Below are positions 1 through 8,306 of a stretch of DNA of 64,000 nucleotides, one piece after another. The DNA is from Clostridia bacterium (GTDB taxonomy: Bacteria; Bacillota; Clostridia; Oscillospirales; CAG-382): assembly GCA_017429165.1 (NCBI GenBank), contig JAFRPL010000007.1, positions 112,771-176,770 on the forward strand. The letters are read 5' to 3'. Under the pieces are notes generated by a model. The model ran no database searches. It saw only the letters and a list, made by a program, of their open reading frames with translations, and was not told the DNA's origin. Numbering within the stretch: the first letter of the stretch is position 1; every line of letters begins with the position of its first letter. The position numbers and the translations under genes were made by a program.

Positions 1-39
1 GTTGTCGGCGACTTTCATGAATGACTGTTGCTGTATCAT
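1..39 (-). CDS. rplN: 50S ribosomal protein L14, N-terminal 13 codons only
   Basis: The minus strand reads MIQQQSFMKVADN from an ATG at 39 and runs off the window edge. This matches the very conserved start of L14, a protein of the 50S subunit near the 30S interface. It follows S17 by 14 bases, its normal place at the S10/spc junction. Only the first 13 residues are visible. Confidence 0.88.
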   Translation of the reverse strand, partial: MIQQQSFMKVADN

Positions 40-53
40 ATCTGTCCTCCCGG

Positions 54-317
54 TTATTTAGCTTTTTCGATAATTCTCACGAGTCTCCAGCGCTTTTCCT
101 TGGAAAGAGGACGGGTCTCCATTATTTCGACTCTGTCGCCTATTCCGCATTCGTTGTTTTCGTCGTGGGCTTTGAATTTAACGGTACGTCTTACGATCTT
201 GGGATAAAGAGGATGCTTGACGCTGTCTTCTATTGCGACGACTATGGTCTTATCCATTTTATCGCTTACGACTTTACCGACTCTGGTTTTTCTGAGATTT
301 CTTTTCAGTTCTTCCAT
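54..317 (-). CDS. rpsQ: 30S ribosomal protein S17
   Basis: 87 residues, the usual length for bacterial S17, an OB-fold primary binder of 16S rRNA. The run around [17 protein letters not shown] (about residues 13-29) and the later [11 protein letters not shown] are family signatures. It lies between L29 and L14 in the S10 operon and is transcribed with them from the promoter near 5.3 kb. The N-terminal [14 protein letters not shown] has the start form common in Firmicutes. Confidence 0.97.
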   Translation of the reverse strand: MEELKRNLRKTRVGKVVSDKMDKTIVVAIEDSVKHPLYPKIVRRTVKFKAHDENNECGIGDRVEIMETRPLSKEKRWRLVRIIEKAK

Positions 318-336
318 TTCAGCAAGCTCCTTTCAC

Positions 337-537
337 TTACGCGTTTTCCTTAAGTTCTTTTTCGCGAAGAACGGTAAGGACACGGGCAATGTCTTTTTTG
401 GTCTCGACGAGCTTCATGGGGTTGTCGAGCTGGTTGATGGAATGCTGGAAACGAAGGTTGAACAGTTCTTCCTTTTCTTCCCTGAGCTTCTTGGAAAGTT
501 CGGAAGACGACAAAGCTCTGATTTCAGTAATATTCAT
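337..537 (-). CDS. rpmC: 50S ribosomal protein L29
   Basis: 66 residues forming two long helices, as in L29, which sits at the peptide exit tunnel rim beside L23 and is part of the docking site for trigger factor and SRP. The pattern ELSKKLREEKEELFNLRFQ near residues 13-31 is typical. The gene is 14 bases downstream of L16 and 19 bases before S17 in conserved order. Confidence 0.97.
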   Translation of the reverse strand: MNITEIRALSSSELSKKLREEKEELFNLRFQHSINQLDNPMKLVETKKDIARVLTVLREKELKENA

Positions 538-551
538 TTGTATCTTTCCTC

Positions 552-971
552 CTAACCTTCAAGATCCGCTTTGGTGACGAATTTGGTCTTTATGGGAAGC
601 TTGTGGCCGGCAAGACGCATTGCCTCGCGGGCGTCGGCTTCGGCTATGCCGTCCATTTCGAACAGGACTCTGCCGGGTTTGACCACGGCGACCCAGTATT
701 CGGGCGAGCCTTTACCGGAACCCATGCGGGTCTCGGCGGGTTTTTCGGTGACGGGCTTGTCGGGGAATATTTTGATCCAGACGTTACCGCCGCGCTTGAT
801 GTAACGCGTCATGGCGACACGGGCGGCCTCGATCTGATTGCTGGTGATCCAAGCCGGTTCGAGCGCGACCATACCGTATTCACCGTAGGTAACCTTGTTG
901 CCTCTGGTGGCTTTGCCCTTCATACGGCCTCTCTGGACGCGTCTGTATTTGACTCTTTTAGGCATTAACAT
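552..971 (-). CDS. rplP: 50S ribosomal protein L16
   Basis: 139 residues, normal for L16, which helps organise the A-site tRNA region of the 50S subunit. The N-terminal [19 protein letters not shown] and the central [17 protein letters not shown] segment are diagnostic. It starts 2 bases after the S3 stop codon, so translation is probably coupled to S3. Confidence 0.98.
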   Translation of the reverse strand: MLMPKRVKYRRVQRGRMKGKATRGNKVTYGEYGMVALEPAWITSNQIEAARVAMTRYIKRGGNVWIKIFPDKPVTEKPAETRMGSGKGSPEYWVAVVKPGRVLFEMDGIAEADAREAMRLAGHKLPIKTKFVTKADLEG

Positions 972-973
972 GA

Positions 974-1636
974 TTATTTACCTCCTTCGTTTGAAGGACG
1001 CTTGACCTCGGGAAGCACCTCGCCCTTATAGATCCAGACTTTGATACCGATACGGCCGTAAGTGGTGTTTGCCTCGGCAAAGCCGTAATCTATGTCTGCT
1101 CTGAGCGTCTGAAGAGGGATCGTACCTTCGTGGTAATGTTCGCTTCTTGCGATCTCGGCACCGCCCAAACGGCCGCTGCACATTACCTTTATGCCTTTTG
1201 CATTGAGCTTGATCGCCTTCTGGATCGCCTGTTTCATGGCGCGGCGGAAGGAGATGCGCTTTTCGAGCTGAGCTGCAATGTTTTCGGCGGAAAGCTGCGC
1301 GTTGAGATCCGGCTGTTTGATCTCCGCAACGTTGATGGTGCAGGGATGGCCGGTGAATTTCTCGACGTCTGCTTTGAGTTTTTCGATCTCGGCGCCGCTG
1401 CGGCCGATGATGATACCCGGCTTGGCGGTGTGGATGACGAGATGGACTCTGTCGCCGTTGCGTTCGATCTCTATAGTGGGAACGCCGGCCTGATAAAGTC
1501 TCTGTTTAAGATATTTTCTGAGTTTATAATCTGCTACGAGCGTATCGCCGAATTTTTCGTCGCTTACATACCAGCGGCTTTCCCAATCTTTGATAACGCC
1601 TACGCGCAAGCCGTGAGGATTAACTTTCTGTCCCAT
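974..1636 (-). CDS. rpsC: 30S ribosomal protein S3
   Basis: 220 residues. An N-terminal KH domain carries the GRSG turn within [16 protein letters not shown] (about residues 74-89), and the C-terminal S3 domain follows. S3 lines the mRNA entry channel of the 30S subunit and, with S4 and S5, contributes to mRNA helicase activity. The gene lies 2 bases after L22 and 2 bases before L16, as expected for a tightly packed operon. Confidence 0.98.
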   Translation of the reverse strand: MGQKVNPHGLRVGVIKDWESRWYVSDEKFGDTLVADYKLRKYLKQRLYQAGVPTIEIERNGDRVHLVIHTAKPGIIIGRSGAEIEKLKADVEKFTGHPCTINVAEIKQPDLNAQLSAENIAAQLEKRISFRRAMKQAIQKAIKLNAKGIKVMCSGRLGGAEIARSEHYHEGTIPLQTLRADIDYGFAEANTTYGRIGIKVWIYKGEVLPEVKRPSNEGGK

Positions 1637-1638
1637 AA

Positions 1639-1992
1639 TTAGCCTTCCCTTTCCTTAAGAACAATGGTTATGTGCGAGGTGCGCTTGAGAATGCGGCTCG
1701 CGCTGCCTTTTGCTCTGGGCATGGTACGCTTCATATACTTGAGCATACCGGGGGTGACGAAGCATTCCGCAACATAGAGCTTGTCAACGTCCATACCGTG
1801 ATTGTTTTCGGCGTTGGCGACCGCGGAAGCGAGCAGTTTGCTCACGCTTTCGCAGGCGATCTTGTTGGTGTTCTTGAGTATCGCGGCAGCTTCGGCTGCG
1901 TTTTTGTTCCTGATAAGGTCAAGGACTATCTTTACCTTGCGCGGTGTCATGCGCAGCTGTCTGAGATGCGCTTTTGCAATTTTCTGTTCCAC
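1639..1992 (-). CDS. rplV: 50S ribosomal protein L22
   Basis: About 117 residues. L22 spans the 50S subunit, and its long beta-hairpin (here [15 protein letters not shown]) lines the exit tunnel near the macrolide site. I place the start at the GTG at 1992. A longer reading from a TTG at 2010 would use the ribosome-binding sequence AAAGGAG itself as its first codons, whereas that sequence is correctly spaced for the GTG. The region before the hairpin has normal composition and no known macrolide-resistance insertion is evident. Confidence 0.93.
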   Translation of the reverse strand: MEQKIAKAHLRQLRMTPRKVKIVLDLIRNKNAAEAAAILKNTNKIACESVSKLLASAVANAENNHGMDVDKLYVAECFVTPGMLKYMKRTMPRAKGSASRILKRTSHITIVLKEREG

Positions 1993-2016
1993 TGTTAAGA
2001 CTCCTTTCAACCTTTA

Positions 2017-2298
2017 TCAGTTACCGTTATTGGAAGTCTTGGATCCGGCGTGGCCTCTGAAAGTTCTGGTGGGAGCGAACTCACCGAGCTTGTGGCCGAC
2101 CATATCTTCGACAACATATACGGGAACATGTTTTCTGCCGTCGTGGACGGCTATCGTATGGCCTACGAATTCGGGGAATATGGTGGAAGAACGCGACCAG
2201 GTCTTTAAAACTCTCTTTTCGCCGTTCTTGTTCATGGCACAAATTCTGTCGTAGAGTTTCTTTTCTACAAACGGGCCTTTTTTGATACTTCTGCTCAT
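2017..2298 (-). CDS. rpsS: 30S ribosomal protein S19
   Basis: 93 residues beginning [15 protein letters not shown], the standard S19 start. S19 sits in the 30S head with S13 and contacts tRNA at the A site. The central [19 protein letters not shown] and the later [14 protein letters not shown] motifs are intact. Its place between L2 and L22 is the conserved one. Confidence 0.98.
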   Translation of the reverse strand: MSRSIKKGPFVEKKLYDRICAMNKNGEKRVLKTWSRSSTIFPEFVGHTIAVHDGRKHVPVYVVEDMVGHKLGEFAPTRTFRGHAGSKTSNNGN

Positions 2299-2318
2299 AT
2301 TAATTCCTCCTTACCGAC

Positions 2319-3149
2319 TTACTTGGCATTTCTGCGTTTGACAATGAACTTGTCGGTGCGTGCCTTCTTGTTTCTGGTCTTGTAACCCAGCGTAGGTTTG
2401 CCCCACGGAGTTACGGGACCGGGACGGCCTATAGGCGATTTGCCTTCGCCGCCGCCGTGAGGATGGTCGCACGGGTTCATGACGGAACCGCGGACGGTAG
2501 GTCTGATACCCAGGTGACGCGTCTTACCGGCTTTGCCGAGCTTGATGTTTTCGTGCTCGAGGTTGCCGACCTGACCTATGGTGGCGCGGCAGTCGAGTCT
2601 TACCAGGCGGACTTCGCCGGAAGGAAGACGGACTTGAGCGACGCCGTTTTCTTTAGCCATGAGCTGAGCGGCAGCGCCGGCGGATCGTGCGAGCTGAGCG
2701 CCGCGGCCGGGATAAAGCTCGATGGAATGGATGATGGTACCATCGGGGATCTTGGCGATGGGAAGTACGTTGCCCACTTTGATATCGGCGTTTTCGCCGG
2801 TGTGGATAACGTCGCCCACTTTAAGACCGTTGGGAGCTATGATGTAGCTCTTTTTGCCCTCTTCGTTTTCGGTAAGAGCGATATAAGCGGTGCGGTTGGG
2901 ATCGTATTCGATAGCGGTAACTTTGGCAGAGCCTTCGCCGCCGCGTTTGAAATCGACTATTCTGTACTTGATTCTGTTGCCGCCGCCCTGATGTCTTACG
3001 GTGATACGGCCGGTGTTGTTGCGGCCGGCGTGCTTTTTAAGAACGCAGATAAGACTCTTTTCGGGGGTGGTCTTGGTTATCTCTTCGAAAGAAGGGGTAA
3101 CCATGTTTCTTCTCGAGGGAGTTGTGGGTTTATAAGTCTTGTTAGCCAT
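2319..3149 (-). CDS. rplB: 50S ribosomal protein L2
   Basis: 276 residues, the usual L2 length. L2 is essential for subunit joining and peptidyl transferase activity. The C-terminal loop [15 protein letters not shown] contains the conserved histidine that reaches toward the catalytic centre. The N-terminal part has the expected [16 protein letters not shown] start, and the OB and SH3-like domains follow without gaps. An excellent Shine-Dalgarno lies before the ATG. Confidence 0.98.
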   Translation of the reverse strand: MANKTYKPTTPSRRNMVTPSFEEITKTTPEKSLICVLKKHAGRNNTGRITVRHQGGGNRIKYRIVDFKRGGEGSAKVTAIEYDPNRTAYIALTENEEGKKSYIIAPNGLKVGDVIHTGENADIKVGNVLPIAKIPDGTIIHSIELYPGRGAQLARSAGAAAQLMAKENGVAQVRLPSGEVRLVRLDCRATIGQVGNLEHENIKLGKAGKTRHLGIRPTVRGSVMNPCDHPHGGGEGKSPIGRPGPVTPWGKPTLGYKTRNKKARTDKFIVKRRNAK

Positions 3150-3168
3150 GGTTCAAACTCCTTTCGAA

Positions 3169-3462
3169 TTACATAAGACTGTCGAAGAACGGGATGGTCT
3201 TGGAATCGGCGGTAAGCTTGACGATGGCTTTTTTCCATTCGCTGGTCTTGCCTGCGACGTATCTCACTCTTCTGGGCTTGGATTTCATGGTGATGGTGGT
3301 GACTTTTTCTACCTTTACCTGGAAGATCTCTTCCACGGCTTTGGCGATCTCGATCTTGTTGGCGTCGTCAGCTACGCGGAACGTGTACTTTTTGTCGTGC
3401 ATGTTCGCTATTGAAGCTTCGGTGATGACGGGCGCTATTATGATATCGTGTGCAGTTTTCAT
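3169..3462 (-). CDS. rplW: 50S ribosomal protein L23
   Basis: 97 residues. L23 is the main docking protein at the tunnel exit for trigger factor and the signal recognition particle. It starts MKTAHDIIIAPVITEAS, and the basic extension around KSKPRRVRYVAGKTSEWKKA is typical. Its ATG overlaps the L4 stop codon in an ATGA arrangement, so it is likely translated by reinitiation after L4. Confidence 0.97.
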   Translation of the reverse strand: MKTAHDIIIAPVITEASIANMHDKKYTFRVADDANKIEIAKAVEEIFQVKVEKVTTITMKSKPRRVRYVAGKTSEWKKAIVKLTADSKTIPFFDSLM

Positions 3463-4085
3463 TGTGCGTAAACCTCCTCGAGTTTCATGACCGCGTCTTT
3501 GCTGATGACCAGTTTGCCGTAGTTCACGAGGTCGTAAACGTTGACGGTGTTGTAAAGGGCTGTCATGACTGTGGGGATATTTGCTGCGGAGCCGATGACG
3601 ACTTTGTCGACCTTGTCGAGCACGATAAGAGTCTTGCCGGCGGCGTTGACCGCATCGAGGAATTCCACTATTGCTTTGGTCTTGTAAGATTCAAGCGCGA
3701 TATTGTCGACGACAATCAGTTCGCCCGAAGCCACTTTAGACGAAAGAGCGGAAAGCATTGCGGCTCTTTTGACTTTTTTGTTGACGGACATTTTGTAGGT
3801 TCTGGGTTTGGGACCGAGCGCTATACCGCCGTGAGTCCACTGCGGAGAACGGATGGAGCCCTGTCTGGCCCTGCCGGTTCCCTTTTGTCTCCAGGGCTTT
3901 CTGCCGCCGCCGGAAACTTCGCTTCTGGTGAGGGTGGACTGGGTACCTTGTCTCTGGTTGCTGAGGTAAGCTTTAACTACCGCGTGTACCGCGTAAGTGT
4001 TTTCTTCGGCTGCGAAAACGCTGTCGTTGAGTTCGAGCGTTCCGACCTCCTGGCCTTTCATATTGTAAACTTTTACGTTAGCCAT
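3459..4085 (-). CDS. rplD: 50S ribosomal protein L4
   Basis: 208 residues. The long loop with RQKGTGRARQGSIRSPQW (about residues 66-83) is the tunnel-lining extension of L4. In Escherichia coli, L4 is also the repressor of its own S10 operon, acting through the mRNA leader. I cannot tell whether that applies here. The stop codon overlaps the L23 start by four bases. Confidence 0.97.
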   Translation of the reverse strand: MANVKVYNMKGQEVGTLELNDSVFAAEENTYAVHAVVKAYLSNQRQGTQSTLTRSEVSGGGRKPWRQKGTGRARQGSIRSPQWTHGGIALGPKPRTYKMSVNKKVKRAAMLSALSSKVASGELIVVDNIALESYKTKAIVEFLDAVNAAGKTLIVLDKVDKVVIGSAANIPTVMTALYNTVNVYDLVNYGKLVISKDAVMKLEEVYAQ

Positions 4086-4106
4086 TTATGTTTCCTCCCT
4101 CCCGAA

Positions 4107-4736
4107 TTATTTAACGGTGTTGCGGACGAACACGATACCGCCGCGCGCGCCGGGGACTGCGCCTTTTACGGCGAGAAGGTTGCGTTCCGCATCGACCTTG
4201 ACGATTTCGAGATTAAGAACGGTGACCTGCACGTTGCCGTACTGGCCGGCCATCTTTTTGTTCTTCATGATCCTGGAAGGATCGCTGTTGGCGCCCATGG
4301 AGCCCGCCTGACGGTGTACGGGGCCGGTGCCGTGGGTCATTCTGAGGCGGTGGCAGCCCCATCTTTTGATGACGCCGCTGAAGCCGTGACCTTTGGAAAC
4401 GCCGGTGACGTCGATCTTGTCGCCCGCCTGGAAGACGTCCGAAGTGAGGGTTGCGCCGACTTCGAGTTCGGAAGAGTTGTCGAGTCTGAATTCCTTGAGG
4501 TATTTCTTAAAAGAAACGCCCGCTTTGGTAAATTCGCCTTTTAAGGGTTTGGAAAGCTTTCTTTCCGCTATGTCTTCGAACCCGAGCTTAACGGCGGAAT
4601 AGCCGTCTTTTTCCTGCGTCTTCTTCTGTACGACCACGCAGGGGCCCGCGTTGATGACGGTGACGGGAACGACGTTCCCTTTTTCATCAAAGATCTGCGT
4701 CATGCCAATCTTTTTGCCGATGAGTCCTTTTTTCAT
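4107..4736 (-). CDS. rplC: 50S ribosomal protein L3
   Basis: 209 residues beginning [16 protein letters not shown], the diagnostic L3 start. The extended loop near [21 protein letters not shown] reaches toward the peptidyl transferase centre. L3 is one of the first proteins to bind 23S rRNA. The gene is 21 bases upstream of L4 and 59 bases downstream of S10. Confidence 0.98.
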   Translation of the reverse strand: MKKGLIGKKIGMTQIFDEKGNVVPVTVINAGPCVVVQKKTQEKDGYSAVKLGFEDIAERKLSKPLKGEFTKAGVSFKKYLKEFRLDNSSELEVGATLTSDVFQAGDKIDVTGVSKGHGFSGVIKRWGCHRLRMTHGTGPVHRQAGSMGANSDPSRIMKNKKMAGQYGNVQVTVLNLEIVKVDAERNLLAVKGAVPGARGGIVFVRNTVK

Positions 4737-4795
4737 TTGTATTATCCTCCTTGGTTATTGGTCGGCTTTGCCGACGTGACCTGTATTTTGGTTGA

Positions 4796-5107
4796 TCAGA
4801 GTTTTATTTCGATATCCACGCCGGCGGGGAGCTCTATGGACATGAGCGCGTCGACTGCTTTGGGCGACGGCTTGATTATGTCGATAAGGCGCTTGTGGGT
4901 GCGGGTCTCGAACTGTTCGCGCGAATCTTTATATTTGTGAACGGCGCGAAGGATGGTTATGATCTCTTTATCGGTGGGAAGAGGAATGGGGCCGGAAACT
5001 GCGGCGCCGTTTCTCTTAGCGGTCTCGACGATCTTTTCGGCCGCCTGATCGATAAGGGTGTGATCGTAAGCTTTGAGTCTGATGCGGATTCTTTCTTTGT
5101 TTGCCAT
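4796..5107 (-). CDS. rpsJ: 30S ribosomal protein S10 (NusE)
   Basis: 103 residues, first gene of the operon. [18 protein letters not shown] at the N-terminus and [15 protein letters not shown] in the middle are conserved. Besides its place in the 30S head, S10 acts as NusE, joining NusB and NusG in antitermination and transcription-translation coupling. A Shine-Dalgarno GGAGG lies close before the ATG, and a leader of about 190 bases separates it from the promoter. Confidence 0.98.
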   Translation of the reverse strand: MANKERIRIRLKAYDHTLIDQAAEKIVETAKRNGAAVSGPIPLPTDKEIITILRAVHKYKDSREQFETRTHKRLIDIIKPSPKAVDALMSIELPAGVDIEIKL

Positions 5108-5305
5108 GGTTGGGGTTTGCCTCCTGTTTTAATGTGTGTTTTTTATTTGCCCGGCCGGCGGCAAGAGCTTGAACATCTTCTCGGGTGTTTCGGAAACTCC
5201 CCTTAAAAAATGCCTCATTTCGCCAGATTCTCTGACATACTCCACCGAAGTTACCCGCGCTGTTTCAGCGGCAATCTCCGGCTTCTACGCATACCGAGCT
5301 CGAGT

Positions 5306-5334
5306 AGAATATCACATTTTGCAAGGTTTGTCAA
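5306..5334 (-). promoter_or_regulatory. Promoter of the S10 ribosomal protein operon
   Basis: On the minus strand TTGACA (5334-5329) and TATTCT (5311-5306) are separated by exactly 17 bases, close to the sigma-A consensus. An A/T-rich stretch lies upstream. Transcription would begin near 5299, giving a leader of about 190 bases before rpsJ. A hairpin formed by GGGGAGTTTCC and GAAACACCC (around 5181-5201) lies in that leader, but I recognise no known autoregulatory structure. Confidence 0.85.
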
Positions 5335-5436
5335 GACTTTTTTTGCTTTTTTTAAAATATTGCCCGTACAAATTGTAAACATTTTATGAACACGCAAAAA
5401 AACGCCGTTTTTTTGCAAAAATCGTCTTTTTTGCGG

Positions 5437-5464
5437 TTTACTTTTCAAAAAAGAATGATATAAT
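5437..5464 (+). promoter_or_regulatory. Promoter of the TSCPD/phosphomutase unit
   Basis: TTTACT at 5437-5442 and a perfect TATAAT at 5459-5464 with TG one base upstream (extended -10), spacing 16. It lies 33 bases before the first ATG and diverges from the S10 promoter, about 125 bases away. Confidence 0.7.
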
Positions 5465-5497
5465 CTTTATATAAATAACGACAAGGAGCAAAAAGGA

Positions 5498-5752
5498 ATG
5501 AAAAGAACATACGAATTCAGCGGCACCTGCAGCCGCGGCGTGACATTTGACATAGACGAAAACGGCGTTCTGCACGACATTTCGTTCATGGGCGGGTGCA
5601 ACGGCAACCTCAAGGGCGTTTCGGCGCTGTGCGAGGGACTTGCCGCCGCCGAAGTGATCGAACGCCTCAAAGGCATAAGATGCGGATTCAAATCCACGAG
5701 CTGCCCCGATCAGTTCGCACGCGCGCTCGAAAAGGAGATATGCGCCGAATGA
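5498..5752 (+). CDS. TSCPD domain-containing small protein (TIGR03905-like)
   Basis: 84 residues containing the TSCPD motif (about residues 66-70) for which the family is named, in the context FKSTSCPDQFARAL, plus the conserved GGCNGNLKG segment near residues 30-38. The cysteine/glycine pattern suggests metal or nucleotide binding; related domains occur at the ends of B12-dependent ribonucleotide reductases. The function of stand-alone members is unknown. Its stop overlaps the next start (ATGA), so it is cotranscribed and translationally coupled with the phosphohexomutase. Confidence 0.85.
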   Translation: MKRTYEFSGTCSRGVTFDIDENGVLHDISFMGGCNGNLKGVSALCEGLAAAEVIERLKGIRCGFKSTSCPDQFARALEKEICAE

Positions 5753-7467
5753 ACGCCGAATATAGCAGATGGCTGGTGTCGCCGTTCATCGACGAAGAGG
5801 CGAGAAAAGAACTATATAATATAAAAGGTAACGAAGCCGAGATCGCGGCGCGGTTCGCCTGCCCCATGGCTTTCGGCACCGCGGGGCTGCGCAGTGTGAT
5901 GGGCGCGGGCATCGCCCGTATGAACGTATTGACCGTCGCGCAGGCGACGCGCGCGCTGGCAAAGCTCGTGCTCGACGCCGGCGGAGGCGACCGCGGAGTG
6001 GCGATAGCGTACGACTGCCGCAACCACTCGCGCGAATTCGCCGAGACGGCGGCGTGCGTGCTCGCCGGTCAGGGGATCAAGGTATATCTGTTCGAGTCGC
6101 TACGCCCCACGCCCGAGCTTTCGTTCGCGGTGCTGCACCACGGCTGTATCGCCGGAATAAACGTGACCGCTTCACACAATACCGCCGAATACAACGGCTA
6201 CAAGGTGTACTGGGAAGACGGCGCTCAGCTTCCGCCCGAGCACGCCGACGCGGTCGCCCGCGAGATGGCGCGCATTGATGTGCTCGCCCCCGCGGAACGC
6301 GATACCGGCCGCTATGTGCAGAGCGGCATGATAAAGATGATAGGCGCAGAGACCGACGAAGCGTATCTGAAAGCCGTGCTTGAATGCCGCATAGATCCCT
6401 CTCTTATAAAAGAATACGGCGATTCGCTCGAACTGGTCTATACGCCGCTGCACGGCGCGGGTTACAAGCTCGTCCCCGAAGCGCTCCGCCGCGCGGGGAT
6501 AAGCAGGTTCCATTCGGTGCCAAAGCAGGATATACCGGACGGCGACTTCCCCACCGTGGCGTCGCCCAACCCCGAAAACACCGCCTGCTTTGCGTGCGCG
6601 CTGGAATTCATAAAGCAAAACCGTCTCGCCACAGACGTTATAATCGCCACTGATCCCGACGGCGACAGACTGGGAGTTGCGGTAAAGCAGAAAAACGGCG
6701 AATTCACGGCGCTGTCGGGCAACCAGATCGGCGCGCTGCTTATAGATTATATAATCAAAGCCCGCCGCAAAGCGGGCCGCCTCCCCGCAAACGCCGCCGC
6801 GGTCAGGTCGGCGGTATCTTCGGAACTGTTCGACGATATCTGCCTCAAAAACGGCGTGACGCCCGTAAAAGTGCTGACCGGTTTCAAATATATAGGCGAA
6901 AAAATAAAGGAATACGCCGCGTCCGGCGAGCACACGTTCATTTTCGGCTACGAGGAAAGCCAGGGCTTTCTTTCGGGCGGATACGTTCGCGACAAGGACG
7001 GCGTGGCGGCGGCGCTGCTTATCGCCGAGGCGGCTTGCTTTTACAAATCCGCGGGCAAAACTCTTTATGACGCGCTTTGCGATATCTTCGCAGAATACGG
7101 CTACCACGCCGAAAAGACGCTGAGCATAGCCATAAGCGGCGCGACTCCGATGACCGAGATGAAGCGCCGTATGGAAACGCTGCGTTCGCGCGCGATAGAT
7201 TCGTTCGGCGGCAGCCGCGTGGCGGTTTACGGCGACTGTATCGCGCAGTCCGAAACGGTCGCCGCGACCGGCGAAAAGCGTCCTACCGGACTTCCAATAG
7301 CCGATATGCTGTATTACCGCACCGAAAACGGTTCCGCGGTGGTGATCCGTCCTTCGGGCACCGAGCCCAAGGTCAAGGCGTATATACTCGTAAAAGGCGC
7401 CGACAGTTCTGATACCGACAGACAGATAAGCGCCGTAAGCGCCGAGATAAACGCGCTTTTCGCCTGA
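5749..7467 (+). CDS. Phospho-sugar mutase (phosphoglucomutase/phosphomannomutase family)
   Basis: 572 residues from the ATG at 5749, which has AAAGGAGAT nine bases upstream; longer readings would lie inside the previous gene. All signatures of the alpha-D-phosphohexomutase superfamily are present: phosphoserine loop VTASHN (near residue 145), metal-binding DPDGDR (near 303-308) and C-terminal phosphate-binding RPSGTEPK. These enzymes interconvert hexose 1- and 6-phosphates through a bisphosphate intermediate and supply precursors for cell-wall glycans and glycolipids. Length and N-terminal extension fit the PgcA-type clade used by Firmicutes for glucosyl lipid and teichoic acid synthesis. Substrate preference cannot be read from sequence. 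Confidence 0.93.
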   Translation: MNAEYSRWLVSPFIDEEARKELYNIKGNEAEIAARFACPMAFGTAGLRSVMGAGIARMNVLTVAQATRALAKLVLDAGGGDRGVAIAYDCRNHSREFAETAACVLAGQGIKVYLFESLRPTPELSFAVLHHGCIAGINVTASHNTAEYNGYKVYWEDGAQLPPEHADAVAREMARIDVLAPAERDTGRYVQSGMIKMIGAETDEAYLKAVLECRIDPSLIKEYGDSLELVYTPLHGAGYKLVPEALRRAGISRFHSVPKQDIPDGDFPTVASPNPENTACFACALEFIKQNRLATDVIIATDPDGDRLGVAVKQKNGEFTALSGNQIGALLIDYIIKARRKAGRLPANAAAVRSAVSSELFDDICLKNGVTPVKVLTGFKYIGEKIKEYAASGEHTFIFGYEESQGFLSGGYVRDKDGVAAALLIAEAACFYKSAGKTLYDALCDIFAEYGYHAEKTLSIAISGATPMTEMKRRMETLRSRAIDSFGGSRVAVYGDCIAQSETVAATGEKRPTGLPIADMLYYRTENGSAVVIRPSGTEPKVKAYILVKGADSSDTDRQISAVSAEINALFA

Positions 7468-7506
7468 TAAAGGCAAACCATATATAATAAAAACGGAGGA
7501 TTTCTT

Positions 7507-8229
7507 ATGAACACCGTAAAACTCGCGAACAAAAACAACGTAAAAATGGTAGCGCACAGAGGCGTGAGCGGGATCGAGCCCGAAAACACCAACGCCGCGT
7601 TCATCGCCGCAGGCAACAGAAGCTATTTCGGCGTGGAGACAGACGTGCGCCGCACCGCCGACGGGCAGTTCATCCTGCTCCACGACGACAACACCGAACG
7701 CATGGGGATAGACAAGCTGTATCCCGAACAGACCACGTACGAAACGCTCCGCGCGCTGAGACTGCGCGATAAGAACGGCGTGCGGTCCAGAGCTGACCTG
7801 CGCCTTTGCTCGATGGAAGAATATATAGAGACCTGCAAGAGATACGAAAAGCGCTGCGTGCTCGAGCTCAAGGGCGGCTACACCGAAGAATGGCTGGGCG
7901 AAATGATAGAACGCATAAAGAATATCGGCTGGCTCGAAAACGTCATATTCATTTCGTTTTCGCTCGATAACCTCATAAAACTGCGTTCGCTCCTGCCCGA
8001 TCAGCAGATGCAGTACCTGACCGGCCAGTTCGACGAAAACGTGTTCGACGCGATGAAAAAGTACGGCCTTTCGCTGGATATCTATATCGGCGGCCTGCAC
8101 GAGGAAGACGTGAAAGTCATACACGACGCCGGACTCGAAGTCAACGTCTGGACGGTCGACCGCCTCGAAGACGCCGAGCGTATGGTATCGTGGGGCGTGG
8201 ACTACATCACTTCCAATATAATAGAATAA
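7507..8229 (+). CDS. Glycerophosphodiester phosphodiesterase (GDPD family)
   Basis: 240 residues with the GDPD TIM-barrel hallmarks: AHRG at residues 18-21, ENT near 29-31, the metal ligands in ETDVRRTADG (about 42-51) and LLHDDNTER around 57-65. No signal peptide or membrane segment is present, so it is cytoplasmic. It probably hydrolyses glycerophosphodiesters from lipid turnover to sn-glycerol 3-phosphate and an alcohol. It follows the mutase by 39 bases with its own strong GGAGG site, and probably shares that transcript. Confidence 0.93.
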   Translation: MNTVKLANKNNVKMVAHRGVSGIEPENTNAAFIAAGNRSYFGVETDVRRTADGQFILLHDDNTERMGIDKLYPEQTTYETLRALRLRDKNGVRSRADLRLCSMEEYIETCKRYEKRCVLELKGGYTEEWLGEMIERIKNIGWLENVIFISFSLDNLIKLRSLLPDQQMQYLTGQFDENVFDAMKKYGLSLDIYIGGLHEEDVKVIHDAGLEVNVWTVDRLEDAERMVSWGVDYITSNIIE

Positions 8230-8244
8230 TCCGATTTAATATCA

Positions 8245-8273
8245 TTGACAAAACCCGTCGGATATGGTAAACT
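8245..8273 (+). promoter_or_regulatory. Promoter before polA
   Basis: TTGACA at 8245-8250 and TAAACT at 8268-8273 with 17 bases between, starting 16 bases after the GDPD stop codon. It gives polA and the following genes their own start of transcription. Confidence 0.75.
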
Positions 8274-8306
8274 TATAAGGATGAAAAATATGAAAAGGCG
8301 CTTTCT

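Noticed and set aside
5251..5448. 65-codon minus-strand frame upstream of the S10 genes
   Set aside because: It covers the S10 promoter and A/T-rich spacer, is mostly lysine and arginine, and has no ribosome-binding site.
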